DNA of 64,000 nucleotides from contig DDVW01000074.1 of assembly GCA_002345545.1 (NCBI GenBank), positions 42,839 through 106,838 on the forward strand, read 5' to 3'. The stretch comes from Stenotrophomonas sp. UBA2302. GTDB taxonomy: Bacteria; Pseudomonadota; Gammaproteobacteria; Xanthomonadales; Xanthomonadaceae. The position numbers were made by a program, and so were the translations under genes. The notes beneath the pieces were generated by a model. It was not told where the DNA came from. It saw only the letters and a list, made by a program, of their open reading frames with translations, and did no database searches. Positions 25,728-36,349 of this stretch are shown piece by piece (position 1 is the stretch's first letter; every line of letters begins with the position of its first letter).

Positions 25728-26783
25728 GTGACCACATGGCTTGTGACCGGCGGGGCCGGTTTCATCGGCGGAAATTTCGTGCTGGAAGCGGTGGCCAAAG
25801 GCATTCGGATCGTCAATCTGGATGCGTTGACGTATGCGGGCAATCTGCAGACGCTGGCTACGCTCAAAGACAACCCGGCGCATATCTTCGTACAAGGGGA
25901 TATCGGTGACCGTGTGCTGGTCAGCGGGCTGTTGGCGGAGTACCAACCTGATGCGGTGCTGAACTTTGCGGCTGAAAGCCATGTTGACCGCTCGATCGAC
26001 GGGCCGGGTGCCTTCGTCCAGACCAATGTCGTCGGCACCCTGGGCCTGCTGGAAGCGGTGCGTGACTACTGGAAGACGCTGCCGGCAGACAGGGCGGCGG
26101 CTTTCCGCTTCCTGCATGTGTCTACCGACGAGGTCTACGGCACCTTGGGTGACACCGGCTATTTCACCGAAACCACGCCCTATGCACCGAACTCCCCGTA
26201 CTCGGCCTCGAAGGCGGCGTCGGACCATCTGGTGCGCGCGTTCCATCACACCTACGGGTTGCCGGTGCTGACCACCAATTGCTCCAACAACTACGGTCCG
26301 TACCACTTCCCGGAAAAGCTCATCCCGCTGGTGATCGCCAAGGCGCTGGCCGGCGAGCCACTGCCGGTGTACGGCGATGGCAAGCAGGTGCGCGACTGGC
26401 TGTTCGTCACCGACCACTGCGCGGCGATCCGCACGGTGCTGGCCAAGGGCCGGGTGGGCGAAACCTACAACGTCGGCGGCAATTCGGAAAAGCAGAACAT
26501 CGAAGTGGTCCAGGCGATCTGCGCGCTGCTGGATGAGCGCCGCCCGCGTGCGGATGGGCAGCCGCGCAGCAGCCAGATCACCTATGTCGCCGATCGTCCG
26601 GGCCATGACCGCCGCTATGCGATCGATGCGTCCAAGCTGAAGAACGAACTGGGCTGGGAGCCGGCCTACACCTTCGAGCAGGGCATCGCCTTCACCGTTG
26701 ACTGGTATCTGGACAATCAGGACTGGGTCAACGGCGTGCTGGACGGCAGCTACCGTCTGCAGCGTATCGGTACCGACGCCTGA
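25728..26783 (+). CDS. rmlB: dTDP-glucose 4,6-dehydratase RmlB (GTG start)
   Basis: This 351-residue extended SDR enzyme catalyses the second step of dTDP-L-rhamnose synthesis. It shows the NAD motif [10 protein letters not shown], the catalytic TDEVYG and the YSASK pair (Tyr-x3-Lys), and the YNVGGNSEK and [12 protein letters not shown] signatures. GTG 25728 is chosen because AGGAG lies at 25714-25718 and it gives the family N-terminus ([11 protein letters not shown]); the longer frame from 25677 has none. It is the first gene of rmlBACD, with an 11-base gap to rmlA. Confidence 0.97.
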   Translation: MTTWLVTGGAGFIGGNFVLEAVAKGIRIVNLDALTYAGNLQTLATLKDNPAHIFVQGDIGDRVLVSGLLAEYQPDAVLNFAAESHVDRSIDGPGAFVQTNVVGTLGLLEAVRDYWKTLPADRAAAFRFLHVSTDEVYGTLGDTGYFTETTPYAPNSPYSASKAASDHLVRAFHHTYGLPVLTTNCSNNYGPYHFPEKLIPLVIAKALAGEPLPVYGDGKQVRDWLFVTDHCAAIRTVLAKGRVGETYNVGGNSEKQNIEVVQAICALLDERRPRADGQPRSSQITYVADRPGHDRRYAIDASKLKNELGWEPAYTFEQGIAFTVDWYLDNQDWVNGVLDGSYRLQRIGTDA

Positions 26784-26794
26784 GGAGGGCGGAC

Positions 26795-27682
26795 ATGACA
26801 CAACGCAAGGGCATCATCCTCGCTGGCGGCTCCGGCACCCGCCTGTATCCGATCACCAAGGGCGTCAGCAAGCAGCTACTGCCGGTATACGACAAGCCGA
26901 TGATCTACTACCCGCTCAGTGTGCTGATGCTGGCGGGTATCCGTGAAGTGTTGATCATCAACACACCGCATGAGCAGGTGTTGTTCCAGCAGCTGCTGGG
27001 CGATGGTTCGCAGTGGGGCATGGATATCCAGTACGCGGTGCAGCCCAGTCCCGATGGGTTGGCGCAGGCTTACCTGATCGGCCGCGATTTCGTGGCCGGC
27101 AAACCGAGCTGTCTGGTGCTGGGTGACAACATTTTCCATGGTCACGGCCTGCGCGAGGTGCTCAAGCGCGCCGATGAGCGCGGCACTGGTGCCACCGTGT
27201 TCGGCTACTGGGTCAATGATCCGGAACGCTATGGCGTGGCCGAATTCGACGAAGATGGCAAGGTGATCGGGCTGATGGAGAAGCCGGAAAATCCACGATC
27301 GAACTATGCGGTGACTGGCCTGTATTTCTACGATGGCAACGCCAGCGACTATGCCGCCGAGCTGAAGCCTTCACCGCGTGGCGAACTGGAGATCACCGAT
27401 CTCAACCAGCGCTATCTCGACGAAGGCAATTTGCACTTGCAGCCGCTTGGCCGTGGCTATGCTTGGCTCGACACCGGCACCCACCAGTCGCTGCTGGAGG
27501 CGTCCAATTTCATCGAGACCATCCAGACCCGTCAGGGTCTGCAGGTCTGCTGCCCGGAGGAGATCGCCTTCGGCAAGGGCTGGATCAACGCCGAGCAGCT
27601 GCAGGCGCTGGCGGCTCCGTTGATCAAGAATGGCTACGGCCAGTACCTGCAGAAACTCGCGTTGCGTGGAGTGGTTCCGTGA
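26795..27682 (+). CDS. rmlA: Glucose-1-phosphate thymidylyltransferase RmlA
   Basis: This 295-residue nucleotidyltransferase has the N-terminal [18 protein letters not shown] motif, [17 protein letters not shown] and [19 protein letters not shown]. It makes dTDP-glucose from glucose-1-phosphate and dTTP, the first and feedback-controlled step of dTDP-rhamnose synthesis. Its stop overlaps the GTG start of rmlC (GTGA). Confidence 0.97.
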   Translation: MTQRKGIILAGGSGTRLYPITKGVSKQLLPVYDKPMIYYPLSVLMLAGIREVLIINTPHEQVLFQQLLGDGSQWGMDIQYAVQPSPDGLAQAYLIGRDFVAGKPSCLVLGDNIFHGHGLREVLKRADERGTGATVFGYWVNDPERYGVAEFDEDGKVIGLMEKPENPRSNYAVTGLYFYDGNASDYAAELKPSPRGELEITDLNQRYLDEGNLHLQPLGRGYAWLDTGTHQSLLEASNFIETIQTRQGLQVCCPEEIAFGKGWINAEQLQALAAPLIKNGYGQYLQKLALRGVVP

Positions 27683-28236
27683 AAGTGATTGAAACGAAGT
27701 TGCCGGGTTGCGTGGTCATTGAGCCGGCGGTGTTCGGTGACGAGCGTGGTTTCTTTTTCGAGACCTGGAATGCGGAGCGTTTCAAGGCGATCGGTTTGCC
27801 GGACAGGTTCGTACAGAGCAACGTGTCCGCCTCCAGTAAAGGTGTCCTGCGCGGCCTGCATTACCAGTGGCCACGGCCGCAGGGCAAGCTGGTCAGCGTG
27901 CTGGAAGGCGAGGTGTACGACGTGGCGGTGGATATCCGTCGTGGCTCGCCGACCTTCGGCCAGTGGGAAGCGGTGCTGCTGAGTGCGGAGAACAAACGCC
28001 AGTTCTGGATACCAGAGGGGTTTGCGCACGGGTTTGCGGTGCTGTCCGAGCGGGCGGTGTTCAGCTACCTGTGTACCGAGGTCTACCTGAAGGATTTCGA
28101 TGCCAGCGTGCGCTGGAATGACGCCGATATCGCGGTGGATTGGCCGATCAGCGCGCCGACCCTGTCGGCCAAGGACGAAAACGCGCCGTTCCTGAAGGAC
28201 ATCGCCGAAGACCGCTTGCCGGTCTACACCCCATGA
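27679..28236 (+). CDS. rmlC: dTDP-4-dehydrorhamnose 3,5-epimerase RmlC
   Basis: This 185-residue cupin epimerase shows [11 protein letters not shown], the active-site GVLRGLHYQ with its catalytic His, [18 protein letters not shown] and IPEGFAHGF. It catalyses double epimerisation at C3 and C5. GTG 27679 sits inside the rmlA stop and its end overlaps rmlD (ATGA), so the operon is tightly coupled. Confidence 0.97.
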   Translation: MKVIETKLPGCVVIEPAVFGDERGFFFETWNAERFKAIGLPDRFVQSNVSASSKGVLRGLHYQWPRPQGKLVSVLEGEVYDVAVDIRRGSPTFGQWEAVLLSAENKRQFWIPEGFAHGFAVLSERAVFSYLCTEVYLKDFDASVRWNDADIAVDWPISAPTLSAKDENAPFLKDIAEDRLPVYTP

Positions 28237-29132
28237 CCGTGCTGGTATTCGGTGGCAATGGCCAGGTCGGTCAGGAGTTGCTGCGTGCGCTGCCACCGCT
28301 GGGCGAGATCGTAGCGACCACGCGCAGTGGCCGCCTGCCCGATGGCAGCACCTGTGAAGTGGCTGACTTCGGCCGTCCGGAAAGTCTGGCGCTGCTGCTG
28401 GACCGGTTGCAGCCGGCGATCGTGGTCAACGCGGCGGCCTACACCGCGGTGGATCGCGCTGAACAGGACGTTGAGGCGGCCTTCGCCGTCAACGCACAGG
28501 CGCCGGATGTGATCGCGCGCTGGTGCGCGGCGCACGGGGTGCCGATGGTGCATTACTCCACCGATTACGTGTTCAACGGTGAAGGAGTGGTGCCGTATCG
28601 CGAGGAAGACGCCACCGCGCCGCTGGGTGTGTATGGCACCAGCAAGCGCGATGGCGAAGAGGCCGTGCGTGCCGCCGGTGGCCGTCATCTGATCTTCCGC
28701 ACCGCATGGGTGTATGCCTCGCATGGGGCCAACTTCTTGCGCACGATGTTGCGGGTGGGGGCGGAGCGTGACGAATTGCGTGTGGTCGCCGATCAGATCG
28801 GCACACCAACACCGGCGGCGTTGATCGCCGATGTCACCGCGCAGGCATTGCAGCATCCCGGGCAGTTGTCCGGCACCTGGCACCTGACGGCATCGGGGCA
28901 GACCAGCTGGCATGGTTTCGCCGAGGCGATCTTTGTCGAGGCGGTGGCTGCCGGCGTACTGGCGAAGGCGCCGACCGTGCAGGCGATCACCAGCGCGGAG
29001 TATCCGACGCCGGCCAAGCGCCCGGCCTGGTCGGTGCTGGACAACCGCAAGCTGCAGCGGGATTTCGGCATCGTGCTGCCCACGTGGCAAGAAGGCCTGC
29101 ATCGGGTAATGGGCGAAATCGCCTCGGCATGA
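28233..29132 (+). CDS. rmlD: dTDP-4-dehydrorhamnose reductase RmlD
   Basis: This 299-residue SDR-family reductase has the cofactor loop FGGNGQVGQEL, NAAAYTAVDRAE, YSTDYVFNG and the catalytic YGTSKRDGE. It performs the final reduction to dTDP-L-rhamnose. It is the last gene of rmlBACD; a terminator follows 51 bases after the stop. The product supplies the rhamnosyltransferases for LPS and other surface glycans. Confidence 0.97.
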   Translation: MTVLVFGGNGQVGQELLRALPPLGEIVATTRSGRLPDGSTCEVADFGRPESLALLLDRLQPAIVVNAAAYTAVDRAEQDVEAAFAVNAQAPDVIARWCAAHGVPMVHYSTDYVFNGEGVVPYREEDATAPLGVYGTSKRDGEEAVRAAGGRHLIFRTAWVYASHGANFLRTMLRVGAERDELRVVADQIGTPTPAALIADVTAQALQHPGQLSGTWHLTASGQTSWHGFAEAIFVEAVAAGVLAKAPTVQAITSAEYPTPAKRPAWSVLDNRKLQRDFGIVLPTWQEGLHRVMGEIASA

Positions 29133-29183
29133 TTCGTGGTTTCGGACATGCTGACGCGTAGCCACAGCAGTGTCGCCAACAAG

Positions 29184-29212
29184 AAAACCCCGGGTTTCCC
29201 CGGGGTTTTTTG
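29184..29212. terminator. Bidirectional intrinsic terminator between rmlD and xanB
   Basis: AAAACCCC (29184-29191) pairs with GGGGTTTT (29202-29209), with an inner GGG/CCC pairing and a TTT loop. The A-tract on the left and T-tract on the right let it work for both converging transcripts. Confidence 0.88.
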
Positions 29213-29231
29213 ATTGGCTGCAGTTGGCGAC

Positions 29232-30635
29232 TCAGCTGCGCCCGTAGGTGTCCTCGAAGCGCACGATGTCGTCTTCGCCCAGATAACTGCCCGACTGCAC
29301 TTCGATCAGCTCCAACGGCAGTTTGCCAGGGTTGCGCAGGCGGTGGGTGACGCCCAGCGGGATATAGGTGCTCTGGTTTTCGGTGAGCAGCAGCACTTCC
29401 TCGCCACGGGTGACCTCGGCGGTGCCGCTGACCACGATCCAGTGCTCTGCACGGTGGTGGTGCATCTGCAGGCTCAGCGTGCCGCCGGGTTTGACGGTGA
29501 TACGCTTGACCTGGAAACGCTCGCCATGATCGATGGAGTCGTAGGCTCCCCACGGACGGTAGACCTTGCGGTGCCAGGTGGCTTCGCTGCGGCCGTCGGC
29601 CTTGAGCCGGGCGACCACGTCCTTCACTTCCTGCATGCGCTCGGACTTGCCGACCAACACCGCGTCGTCGGTTTCGACCACGATGACATCGTCCAGCCCG
29701 ACCATGGCGACCAGACGCTCGCCGTAGGCGAAGGTGTTGTGGCAATCGATGGCGATGACATCGCCATGATGCGCGTTGCCGTCATCATCCTGTTCGGAGA
29801 CATCACGCAGCGCGGTCCACGAGCCGACATCGCTCCAGCCGGCGTCCAGCGGCACCACGGCGGCATCGGCGGTCTTTTCCATCACCGCGTAATCGATCGA
29901 GTCCGACGGGCTGGCGCTGAAGGCCTCGCTGTCCAAACGGATGAAATCCGTGTCGCGGCGGGCGTTTTCCCATGCGTTCTGGCAGGCGGCAAGGATCTGC
30001 GGCTGCAGGCGTTGCAGCTCATGCAGATAGCGCGAGGCGCGGAACAGGAACATGCCGCTGTTCCAGTAATACTCGCCGGAGGCGACGTAGGCCTGCGCTG
30101 TTTCCAGATCGGGCTTCTCGACGAAGCGCTCGATCGCGCGTGGGCCGTCGCCGGCCACCGCCTTGATATAGCCGTAACCGGTTTCCGGTGCGGTCGGCTG
30201 GATGCCGAAGGTCACCAGCTTGCCGGCATCGGCGATGGCGGCGGCCTGGGCGATGGCCTGGTGGAAGCGGCCGATGTCGTTGATCAGGTGGTCCGAGGGC
30301 AGTACCAGCAGCAACGGGTCCTCGCCATTGCGGCGGGCCTCCAGCGCCGCCGCACCGATCGCCGGGGCGGTATTGCGGCCGACGGGTTCGAGCAGGATCG
30401 CGGTCGGATCGGTGCCGGCCTGCTGCAGCTGCTCGGCGGCGACGAAGCGGTGCGACTCGTTGGCCACCACGATCGGCGCCTGCGCGGCCACGTCGGCCAC
30501 GCGCAGCCAGGTGGCCTGCAGCATGGTGTTCTTGCCGACCAGCGGCAGGAACTGCTTCGGATACGCTTCGCGCGACAGTGGCCACAGGCGGGTACCGGAA
30601 CCACCGGAAAGGATGACGGGCAGGATCGGGCTCAT
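29232..30635 (-). CDS. xanB: Bifunctional mannose-6-P isomerase / mannose-1-P guanylyltransferase XanB
   Basis: This 467-residue type II enzyme has an N-terminal guanylyltransferase domain with [15 protein letters not shown] and YPKQFL. A C-terminal cupin isomerase domain (about residues 340-467) contains [22 protein letters not shown] and ITVKPGG. It converts fructose-6-phosphate to mannose-6-phosphate and mannose-1-phosphate to GDP-mannose for LPS and exopolysaccharide. It lies 8 bases after xanA in the same transcript, as in Xanthomonas campestris. Confidence 0.97.
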   Translation of the reverse strand: MSPILPVILSGGSGTRLWPLSREAYPKQFLPLVGKNTMLQATWLRVADVAAQAPIVVANESHRFVAAEQLQQAGTDPTAILLEPVGRNTAPAIGAAALEARRNGEDPLLLVLPSDHLINDIGRFHQAIAQAAAIADAGKLVTFGIQPTAPETGYGYIKAVAGDGPRAIERFVEKPDLETAQAYVASGEYYWNSGMFLFRASRYLHELQRLQPQILAACQNAWENARRDTDFIRLDSEAFSASPSDSIDYAVMEKTADAAVVPLDAGWSDVGSWTALRDVSEQDDDGNAHHGDVIAIDCHNTFAYGERLVAMVGLDDVIVVETDDAVLVGKSERMQEVKDVVARLKADGRSEATWHRKVYRPWGAYDSIDHGERFQVKRITVKPGGTLSLQMHHHRAEHWIVVSGTAEVTRGEEVLLLTENQSTYIPLGVTHRLRNPGKLPLELIEVQSGSYLGEDDIVRFEDTYGRS

Positions 30636-30643
30636 GGCGGTTC

Positions 30644-31990
30644 TCAGGCGGTGATCAGGTTGGAAATTTCACGGGTGCGCTGTGCCAGCAGTGCTGCATC
30701 GCCACGCGTTTCGACATTCAGGCGCAGCAGCGGCTCGGTGTTGGAACTGCGCAGGTTGAAACGCCAGCTGCCGAAGTCGGCACTGACGCCGTCGGTGTGG
30801 TCCAGAACCGGCAACTGGTCGGCGAAGTGCTGCATCACCCGGGCCACCGCCGCCTTGGCATCGCTGACCTTGAAGTTGATCTCGCCGCTGCACGGGAATT
30901 TCTGCATGCGTTCTTCCACCAGTTCGGCCAGCGACAGGCCGCTGCTGGATACCAGCGCGGCGATCAGCAGCCACGGGATCATGCCCGAGTCGGCGTAGGC
31001 GAACTCGCGGAAGTAGTGATGGGCGCTCATCTCGCCGCCATACACCGCATTCTCGGCGCGCATCTTCTCCTTGATGAAGGCGTGGCCGCTCTTGCACAGC
31101 ACCGGCACGCCGCCAGCGGCTTCGACCATTTCCACCGTGTTCCAGGTCAGGCGCGGGTCGTGGATGATCTTGCCGCCCGGGTTGCGGGCAAGGATGGCCT
31201 GGGCGAGCAAGCCGACCAGGTAATAGCCCTCGATGAAGCGGCCGTTGTGGTCGAAGAAGAAGCAGCGGTCGAAGTCGCCATCCCAGGCGATGCCGAAATC
31301 GGCACCGTGTTCGCGCACCGCCTGTGCGGTGAGCTCGCGGTTCTCCGGCAGCAGCGGATTGGGGATGCCGTTGGGGAAGTTGCCATCGGGCTCGTGGCAG
31401 ATGCGCACGAACTCCAGCGGCAGGTGCGGCGCCAGCAGATCGATCACGGCGCCGGCGCCACCGTTGCCGGCATTGACCACCAGCTTCAGCGGTTTGAGCG
31501 CGGCGGCGTCCACATAGCCGAGCAGGTGCCGGATATAAGCGCTCTTGTCATGTTCGGCGCGCTGGCCGGCGGTGGGTAGCTGCGGCGTCGAAGTGTCGGC
31601 GGCGACCGCGTCGGAAATGGCGAACAGGCCGGTGTCGGAGCTGATCGGCCGCGCCTGCTCACGCACCAGCTTCATGCCGTTGTAATCCATCGGGTTGTGG
31701 CTGGCGGTGACCATCACCCCGCCGGCCGCGCCAAGGTGATCGGTCTGGAAGTAGACCTCTTCGGTCCCGCACAGGCCGATGTCGATCACCTCGCGGCCCT
31801 CGGCCCGCAATCCCGTCGCCAGTGCCTCCTGCAGGCCCGGGCTGGTCAGGCGCACGTCATGCCCCAGCACCACCGGGCCGTCACCCAGCTGGGCCGCCAG
31901 CGCCTTGCCGACTTTCCGGGCGATGTCTTCATTGAGTTCTTCCGGTACACGGCCGCGGATGTCGTAGGCCTTGAAGGCGGGGAGAGGCAT
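30644..31990 (-). CDS. xanA: Phosphoglucomutase/phosphomannomutase XanA
   Basis: This 448-residue alpha-D-phosphohexomutase has KAYDIRG near the N-terminus, the phosphoserine loop [12 protein letters not shown], the metal-binding [10 protein letters not shown], the sugar-binding [10 protein letters not shown] and the phosphate-binding RSSNTEP. It interconverts the 6- and 1-phosphates of mannose and glucose, feeding both XanB and RmlA. I choose the ATG at 31990 ([10 protein letters not shown]), preceded by AGGA at suitable distance; an ATG 9 bases earlier sits too close to it. Confidence 0.96.
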   Translation of the reverse strand: MPLPAFKAYDIRGRVPEELNEDIARKVGKALAAQLGDGPVVLGHDVRLTSPGLQEALATGLRAEGREVIDIGLCGTEEVYFQTDHLGAAGGVMVTASHNPMDYNGMKLVREQARPISSDTGLFAISDAVAADTSTPQLPTAGQRAEHDKSAYIRHLLGYVDAAALKPLKLVVNAGNGGAGAVIDLLAPHLPLEFVRICHEPDGNFPNGIPNPLLPENRELTAQAVREHGADFGIAWDGDFDRCFFFDHNGRFIEGYYLVGLLAQAILARNPGGKIIHDPRLTWNTVEMVEAAGGVPVLCKSGHAFIKEKMRAENAVYGGEMSAHHYFREFAYADSGMIPWLLIAALVSSSGLSLAELVEERMQKFPCSGEINFKVSDAKAAVARVMQHFADQLPVLDHTDGVSADFGSWRFNLRSSNTEPLLRLNVETRGDAALLAQRTREISNLITA

Positions 31991-32135
31991 TGCATGCATC
32001 CTGCTGGAATAAAGGCGCCTAGTTTAGTCGCCCTCTGCGGAACTGGCTGTCTGCGGGCTGGACGAAGGTCCAAGGCGGGCGGTACGGGAACGTCGTTAGA
32101 ATGCGCGCATCCTTGGTTACTGTGGGCGTGATGCG

Positions 32136-32873
32136 ATGAGCGATCTCTCTACCCCGACCGGCAAGCGCGGCAAGCTGTACGCCTCCGCTGCCGAGGCGCT
32201 GGCCGGCATCGTTGCCGACGGCCAGACCCTGGCGGTCGGCGGTTTCGGCCTGTGTGGCATCCCCGAGGCGCTGATCGCCGCGCTGCGCGACAGCGGGGTC
32301 AAGGGCCTGACCGCGATTTCCAACAATGCCGGCGTCGATGGTTTCGGCCTCGGCCAGCTGCTGGAAACCCGGCAGATCCGCAAGATGATTTCGTCCTATG
32401 TGGGCGAGAACAAGGAGTTCGAGCGGCAGTACTTGGCCGGCGAACTTGAGCTGGAATTCAATCCGCAGGGCACCCTGGCCGAGCGTCTGCGCGCTGGTGG
32501 TGCGGGCATCCCGGCCTTCTTCACCGCCACCGGCTACGGCACCGTGGTGGCCGAAGGCAAGGAAACCCGGCAGATCGACGGCAAGCACTACGTGCTGGAA
32601 ACCGCGCTCAAGGCCGACGTGTCGCTGGTCAAGGCGTGGAAGGCCGATGCAGCCGGCAACCTGGTGTTCCGCAAGACCGCGCGCAACTTCAACCCGGCCT
32701 GCGCGATGGCCGGCAAGGTCTGCGTGGTGGAAGTGGAGGAGATCGTGCCGGTGGGCGCGATCGATCCGGATCAGGTGCACCTGCCGGGTATCTACGTCGA
32801 TCGCATCGTGTTGAACGCAACGCCGGAGAAGCGCATCGAACAGCGCACCGTGCGTACCGAAGGAGGCAAGTGA
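32136..32873 (+). CDS. scoA: 3-oxoacid CoA-transferase subunit A (LpsI/LpsJ-type)
   Basis: This 245-residue CoA-transferase alpha subunit has the CoA-binding [13 protein letters not shown], the oxyanion-type ISNNAG region and [26 protein letters not shown]. With subunit B it moves CoA between succinyl-CoA and acetoacetate-type acids. In Xanthomonas this pair beside xanAB was named among the lps genes, though a direct LPS role is unclear. It is divergent from xanA across a 145-bp gap with a TAGAAT -10-like box at about 32095-32101. Confidence 0.95.
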   Translation: MSDLSTPTGKRGKLYASAAEALAGIVADGQTLAVGGFGLCGIPEALIAALRDSGVKGLTAISNNAGVDGFGLGQLLETRQIRKMISSYVGENKEFERQYLAGELELEFNPQGTLAERLRAGGAGIPAFFTATGYGTVVAEGKETRQIDGKHYVLETALKADVSLVKAWKADAAGNLVFRKTARNFNPACAMAGKVCVVEVEEIVPVGAIDPDQVHLPGIYVDRIVLNATPEKRIEQRTVRTEGGK

Positions 32874-32874
32874 G

Positions 32875-33507
32875 ATGGCCTGGACCCGTGACGAAATGGC
32901 GCAGCACGCCGCGCGCGAGCTGACCGATGGCGCCTATGTGAACCTGGGCATCGGTCTGCCGACGCTGGTGGCTAACCACATCCCGGAAGGTGTGGATGTC
33001 TGGTTGCAGTCCGAGAACGGTCTGCTTGGCATCGGCCCGTTCCCGACCGAAGCCGAACTGGACGCGGACCTGATCAACGCCGGCAAGCAGACCGTCACCG
33101 CACGAGCCGGTGCCAGCTACTTCGGCAGCCATGATTCGTTCGCGATGATCCGCGGCGGCCACATCAACCTGGCCATCCTTGGCGCGATGCAGGTCACCGA
33201 CAAGGGCGACCTGGCCAACTGGATGGTGCCGGGCAAGATGGTCAAGGGCATGGGCGGCGCGATGGACCTGGTGGCCGGCGTGCAGCGCGTGGTGGTGTTG
33301 ATGGAGCACACCGCCAAGAACGGCGAGCACAAGATCCTGCCGCAATGCACCCTGCCGCTGACCGGCGTGGGCGTGGTGAGCCGCATCATCACCGACCTGG
33401 CGGTATTCGACATCACCGCCGACGGCCTGGTGCTGGTCGAAGCCGCATCGGGTGTCAGTGATGAGGAGCTGAAGGAAAAGACCGGCGTGCCGTTCCGGCG
33501 CACCTGA
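32875..33507 (+). CDS. scoB: 3-oxoacid CoA-transferase subunit B
   Basis: This 210-residue beta subunit has [17 protein letters not shown] and the catalytic glutamate in SENGLLG (Glu47), then [14 protein letters not shown] and [13 protein letters not shown]. The glutamate forms the enzyme-CoA thioester in this family. It begins 1 base after scoA, so the two are certainly co-transcribed. Confidence 0.96.
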   Translation: MAWTRDEMAQHAARELTDGAYVNLGIGLPTLVANHIPEGVDVWLQSENGLLGIGPFPTEAELDADLINAGKQTVTARAGASYFGSHDSFAMIRGGHINLAILGAMQVTDKGDLANWMVPGKMVKGMGGAMDLVAGVQRVVVLMEHTAKNGEHKILPQCTLPLTGVGVVSRIITDLAVFDITADGLVLVEAASGVSDEELKEKTGVPFRRT

Positions 33508-33517
33508 TGACGGTTGC

Positions 33518-33538
33518 GGGGCCGTATTACGGCCCCTT
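33518..33538. terminator. Hairpin between converging scoB and the WbsX-like gene
   Basis: A perfect 8-bp stem, GGGGCCGT (33518-33525) and ACGGCCCC (33529-33536), has loop ATT. Only TT follows, so it is a weak intrinsic terminator candidate placed where both converging genes end. Confidence 0.5.
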
Positions 33539-33545
33539 GCCTGTA

Positions 33546-35618
33546 TCAGCTGCGTTTGGCGTAGGCATACGGCGTGTCATCGTTGTGCGCCAGGCCCAGC
33601 AAGGTGGCAGCGTCTTTCTGGACGAAACCGGCATGGCGGGCAACCAGTGTGAATGTCCGCTCGATCGCATGTGCCAAGGTGCCATCCACCTGTCCGGCTT
33701 CCGTTTCAAACAGGGAGGGCTGAAGGTGTGCATCAAGCATCGGCCGCAGTGCGGCCAGGCGTAGCCAGAACATGCTGCCCGCGATGAAGCAATCCTTGCT
33801 TGTATCCGCTTGCGGAAGCCCGAAGCGTGTAAGCAGGCTGCGTACATTGCGTTCATTAGCGCCCCAGAAATAGTCCAGCCGTTGCACGTGCCCTTCGGGA
33901 GGAACCAGGCCCAGCGCAGGATCGGCGTTGAAGGCATCGACGATGCGGGCGGCGCGTTCCGGTGCAAGCAGACGGTCGACTATTTCATTGCGCCACTGGT
34001 CACCATCATGGCGGTGGGTGGAGCGCTTGGTATGCAGCTTCAGCACGATGTCTTCGCCCTCCTCCAGCAGGGTTTCTGCCACGTGCAGGAATGGCAGGAT
34101 GTCGCGGCCGTGATTGGCGAACGCATGGATTTCACCCTGCATGCTGTGCGTGGCAAGTAGCTGCTCTATTTCCGCACGCCGTTCGTGGGTGGTGGTGATC
34201 ACCAGCCGCCACGTCAGCCCGCTGGCCCGCAAGGCCTGTAGCAGTTCGGCGAACACCTCCGGATACCAGGCGTGGATGACGGCGCAGGGTCGGGAAGGGT
34301 GTGGCGGCGTGCGTGCTGGTGCCAGCGCTGTCCGGGTGGCTTCCAGCCATGCATGGCCGAGCCGGGCATCCGGTTCCAATACGGCGCCCTCGGCCCATTC
34401 GTTCCAGGCATTGATGAAGACCAGGCGCTGCTCTGGAGCTGCCGCGGAGAGACGGCCGTATACCGTTTCATGCAGCCAGTCGCGATAGCCGCGTGGAGAG
34501 GCATGCAGGTAGATGCGGCCTTTTCCGGAGCGCCGCGCTTCGTTGTCCCAGCCGGGATTCACGCCGGGGTAGAGCGGATAGTCCGGCAGTGGTCGTGCGG
34601 CGATTTCGCTGGCCAGCTCCCGCCAGTCGCGTACATCGCCGTGGAAGTCGGGATTGATCAGCCATTGCTGCGCCGACAACGAAGACGGATTGCTCATGTT
34701 GGGCGGAAATTCGACGGCGGCATCGAAGCCGATGCTGCGTGGATCCGGGCGTTCGAAACCCTGCACATAGGCCAGGTGGATTTCGCCCACGTTGTTCTCG
34801 CGACACCATCGGCGCCAGCGCCCGGCGGTTGCAAGCGCATCAGGCAGCAGTTGTGGTCGGTACACCAGCAGCATCGGCCGGCCGTCGACTTTCAGTGCCC
34901 GTCGGTCACGCAGGTAGGGCGCGATGTGCTCGATGAATGCCAGATCGTCCTCGGAACTGTGCTGTTGAGCAATCAAAATATCTTCGTCGCGGCCATCCCA
35001 GCGCCGCGCCCAGTTTTCGTTGGCCCAGCACAGGCAGAACGGCAGCTCGATACTGTCGTCGGACAGCCACTGCAGCAGGGGCGCTTCCATCAGGGTGCGG
35101 CCACTGAACCAGTAGAAATAGAAGCAGAAGGCACCAATCCCGTACTCGCTAGCAAGGTGGGCCTGATCGCGCATTACCTGTGGATTGCGCAGGTCGTAAA
35201 AGCCGAGGTCGGCGGGCAGGCGCGGTTGCACATGTCCCTCGAATTGCGGCAGGGCACGGGTGACGTTGCGCCATTCGGTGAAACCCTTGCCCCACCAGCT
35301 GTCGTTTTCAGGAAAACAGTGGAATTGCGGCAGGTAGAAGGCAACCAGTGTTGCCGGCATCGGCGAGGGGAGTGTTCCCGGGCGCCATGGAACATGACCA
35401 ATGGCGGCCTCGTCGGCACGACCACGAAGTTGTGTGCTGGCGCGGAACGCAGAGGCGCTGTTGTCCTGCTGGCCCCGAGGCGGCGGCGGTATCCAGTTGC
35501 CATGCTGGCTGAGCCAGCGCGTGCGCAGCCGATCCCGCTGGTTCTGTGAAAAGGGCAGCGCCCGGAATACTGCGCGCAGCAATGGGAACAGCGCCTGGCG
35601 CAGACGACGGGTGCTCAT
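33546..35618 (-). CDS. WbsX-like glycosyl transferase/hydrolase fused to RgpF-like rhamnan domain
   Basis: This 690-residue cytoplasmic protein has two modules. Residues of about 88-430 match WbsX (related to GH99-type barrels): AFYLPQFHCFPENDSWWGKGFTEW, the FCFYFYWFSG and PFCLCWANENWARRWDG core, and FINAWNEWAEGAVLEPD. Residues of about 440-680 match RgpF-type rhamnan-synthesis proteins: IHAWYPEVFAELLQAL, LKLHTKRSTHRHDGDQWR, and FIAGSMFWLRLAAL. The proteins occur in O-antigen and rhamnan clusters; the exact linkage made is unknown. It is convergent with scoB and divergent from the alkB gene. Confidence 0.85.
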   Translation of the reverse strand: MSTRRLRQALFPLLRAVFRALPFSQNQRDRLRTRWLSQHGNWIPPPPRGQQDNSASAFRASTQLRGRADEAAIGHVPWRPGTLPSPMPATLVAFYLPQFHCFPENDSWWGKGFTEWRNVTRALPQFEGHVQPRLPADLGFYDLRNPQVMRDQAHLASEYGIGAFCFYFYWFSGRTLMEAPLLQWLSDDSIELPFCLCWANENWARRWDGRDEDILIAQQHSSEDDLAFIEHIAPYLRDRRALKVDGRPMLLVYRPQLLPDALATAGRWRRWCRENNVGEIHLAYVQGFERPDPRSIGFDAAVEFPPNMSNPSSLSAQQWLINPDFHGDVRDWRELASEIAARPLPDYPLYPGVNPGWDNEARRSGKGRIYLHASPRGYRDWLHETVYGRLSAAAPEQRLVFINAWNEWAEGAVLEPDARLGHAWLEATRTALAPARTPPHPSRPCAVIHAWYPEVFAELLQALRASGLTWRLVITTTHERRAEIEQLLATHSMQGEIHAFANHGRDILPFLHVAETLLEEGEDIVLKLHTKRSTHRHDGDQWRNEIVDRLLAPERAARIVDAFNADPALGLVPPEGHVQRLDYFWGANERNVRSLLTRFGLPQADTSKDCFIAGSMFWLRLAALRPMLDAHLQPSLFETEAGQVDGTLAHAIERTFTLVARHAGFVQKDAATLLGLAHNDDTPYAYAKRS

Positions 35619-35734
35619 CGGGTGTGTTCAGACAGGCATGAGGTGGACGCGGGCATCAGTATTCCAAGGCGTGACTGTAGGGGCATTTTCGGTGCTGCCG
35701 ATCATGGCGGCAAACCCCGTGCTAGCGTGAGGAG

Positions 35735-36349
35735 ATGTTGTTCACCGGCAATCTTCCCGATGGTGGGGTCCATTACTTGCCAGGTTGGCTGCCTGCGCTG
35801 GAGGCCGATGGGCTGTATCGCACGTTGCAGGATGGCGTTCCCTGGGAGGTCCACCGCATCCGCCTGTTCGGGCGCTGGGTGGATTCGCCGCGGTTGAGTT
35901 GCTGGATGGGGGATACCAATGCGCATTACCGCTATTCGGGCGCGGACTTTGCCCCATCGCCATGGCTGGCCGCGCTATTGCCGCTGCGGGAGCGTCTGCA
36001 GCAGGCCTGCCAGAGCCGCTTCAACAGCGTCCTGCTCAACCGCTACCGGGATGGCCGCGACAGCATGGGCTGGCACAGCGACGATGAGCCGGAGCTGGGT
36101 GAGCGGCCGGTGATCGCCTCGTTGAGTCTGGGTGCGCCGAGGCGGTTCCTGCTGCGCCGGCGCGATGACCATTCCCACAAGCGCGAGTTCCTGCTGGGTC
36201 ATGGCGACCTGCTGGTGATGGCCGGCGATACCCAGCGCGACTGGCAGCATGCCCTGCTCAAAACCGCACGCCCGCTGGGCGAGCGCATCAACCTCACTTT
36301 CCGACGGGTTGTGACGGCGACTGCCGCGCCTCGTCGCGCTGGCCGCTGA
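35735..36349 (+). CDS. alkB: AlkB-family 2-oxoglutarate/Fe(II) dioxygenase
   Basis: This 204-residue dioxygenase has the iron-binding GWHSDDEPELG (His-x-Asp), the distal His in WQHALLKT and the 2-oxoglutarate-binding RINLTFRR. The N-terminal lid region (RWVDSPRLSCWMGD, YRYSG) resembles ALKBH2/3-type repair enzymes that remove methyl groups from damaged bases. No ada fusion or neighbour is present. Its 3' end overlaps the convergent lipoprotein gene by 56 bases. Confidence 0.93.
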   Translation: MLFTGNLPDGGVHYLPGWLPALEADGLYRTLQDGVPWEVHRIRLFGRWVDSPRLSCWMGDTNAHYRYSGADFAPSPWLAALLPLRERLQQACQSRFNSVLLNRYRDGRDSMGWHSDDEPELGERPVIASLSLGAPRRFLLRRRDDHSHKREFLLGHGDLLVMAGDTQRDWQHALLKTARPLGERINLTFRRVVTATAAPRRAGR

